This document shows, one piece after another, positions 6,119 to 6,239 of a DNA stretch of 6,239 bases. How positions within the stretch are numbered: the stretch's first letter is position 1; every line of letters starts with the position of its first letter. The DNA comes from an uncultured Verrucomicrobiae bacterium. GTDB lineage: Bacteria; Verrucomicrobiota; Verrucomicrobiia; Palsa-1439. A program made the translations under genes and the position numbers. The notes under the pieces are model-generated. The model made no database searches. It saw only the letters and a program-made list of their open reading frames with translations, and had not been told where the DNA came from. The stretch spans positions 1-6,239 of the forward strand of contig CALBCO010000130.1 in NCBI GenBank assembly GCA_937927265.1, written 5' to 3'.

Positions 6119-6239
6119 CTAGGAGGTGTTGAAAAGGTGGAGTGGGGCGGACACGGTGGCGGGGCGGGAGACGCGACACAGTACGCAGTTCATCCCCAGC
6201 CGCGACAGCAAGACTCGCAGTCCGTCGGCCAGCGCATCG
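6119..6239 (-). CDS. C-terminal end of an unidentified reading frame (partial), possibly a transposase tail
   Basis: A frame open from the window edge to a TAG at 6121-6119 gives 39 residues: DALADGLRVLLSRL, then GMNCVLCRVSRPATV, then SAPLHLFNTS. Third codon positions are mostly G or C, as in the neighbouring genes, and the first half could form an amphipathic helix. I do not recognise the family. The final codons overlap a TTTTCAACACCTCC sequence like the ends of some insertion sequences, where a transposase stop falls in the terminal repeat. It could equally be the tail of an ordinary gene or a chance open frame. Confidence 0.3.
   Translation of the reverse strand, partial: DALADGLRVLLSRLGMNCVLCRVSRPATVSAPLHLFNTS

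Noticed and set aside
6121..6239. Plus-strand gene starting after AGGAGG at 6121
   Set aside because: Possible starts are only GTG or TTG at poor spacing, and the translated residues show no gene-like composition. The purine run is better explained as part of a possible repeat end or as chance.

Overview
The window is a GC-rich, tightly packed bacterial segment in which every convincing gene lies on the minus strand. In the direction of transcription (high to low coordinates) the order is: the tail of an unidentified reading frame (6239-6119), acetyl-CoA synthetase acs, an OFA-family major facilitator transporter, a helix-turn-helix/PTS-EIIA fusion regulator, a HyfB-type proton-pumping membrane subunit, and the first bases of a further gene that is probably hyfC-like. 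Shine-Dalgarno sequences such as AGGAG and GAGGTGA, sigma70-like promoter elements and family membership indicate a Gram-negative-type bacterium with a respiratory or energy-converting lifestyle. The lineage cannot be fixed from this sequence. The HTH-EIIA architecture would fit the Planctomycetes/Verrucomicrobia group or deltaproteobacteria, but that is a guess.

Region 1 (6239-6119) encodes a 39-residue C-terminus whose stop codon sits inside a motif resembling an insertion-sequence end. The assignment is tentative. Region 2 (about 6110-2726) looks like a two-gene acetate unit. A TTGACA-type promoter precedes acs, and a strong intercistronic hairpin separates acs from the transporter. The transporter has its own good ribosome binding site and may import the acetate or related monocarboxylate that Acs activates.

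Region 3 (2725-2616) is a 110-bp regulatory gap. It holds a TTGACA box inside a 13-bp dyad, an overlapping 10-bp palindrome, and two tandem 10-bp direct repeats near the predicted -10 and start site. It drives region 4, a translationally coupled run: the HTH-EIIA regulator, then hyfB after a single spacer base, then the next gene through an ATGA overlap. The phospho-acceptor histidine of the EIIA domain is intact, so this regulator could tie PTS phosphorylation state to expression of a Hyf/Ech/Ehr-type ion-pumping complex. The catalytic subunits of that complex lie beyond the left edge, so the window does not show whether it is a true [NiFe] hydrogenase.

No tRNA, rRNA, CRISPR array or complete mobile element was seen. 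The single most interesting point is the HTH-EIIA regulator with its dense operator region leading a Hyf-like operon.
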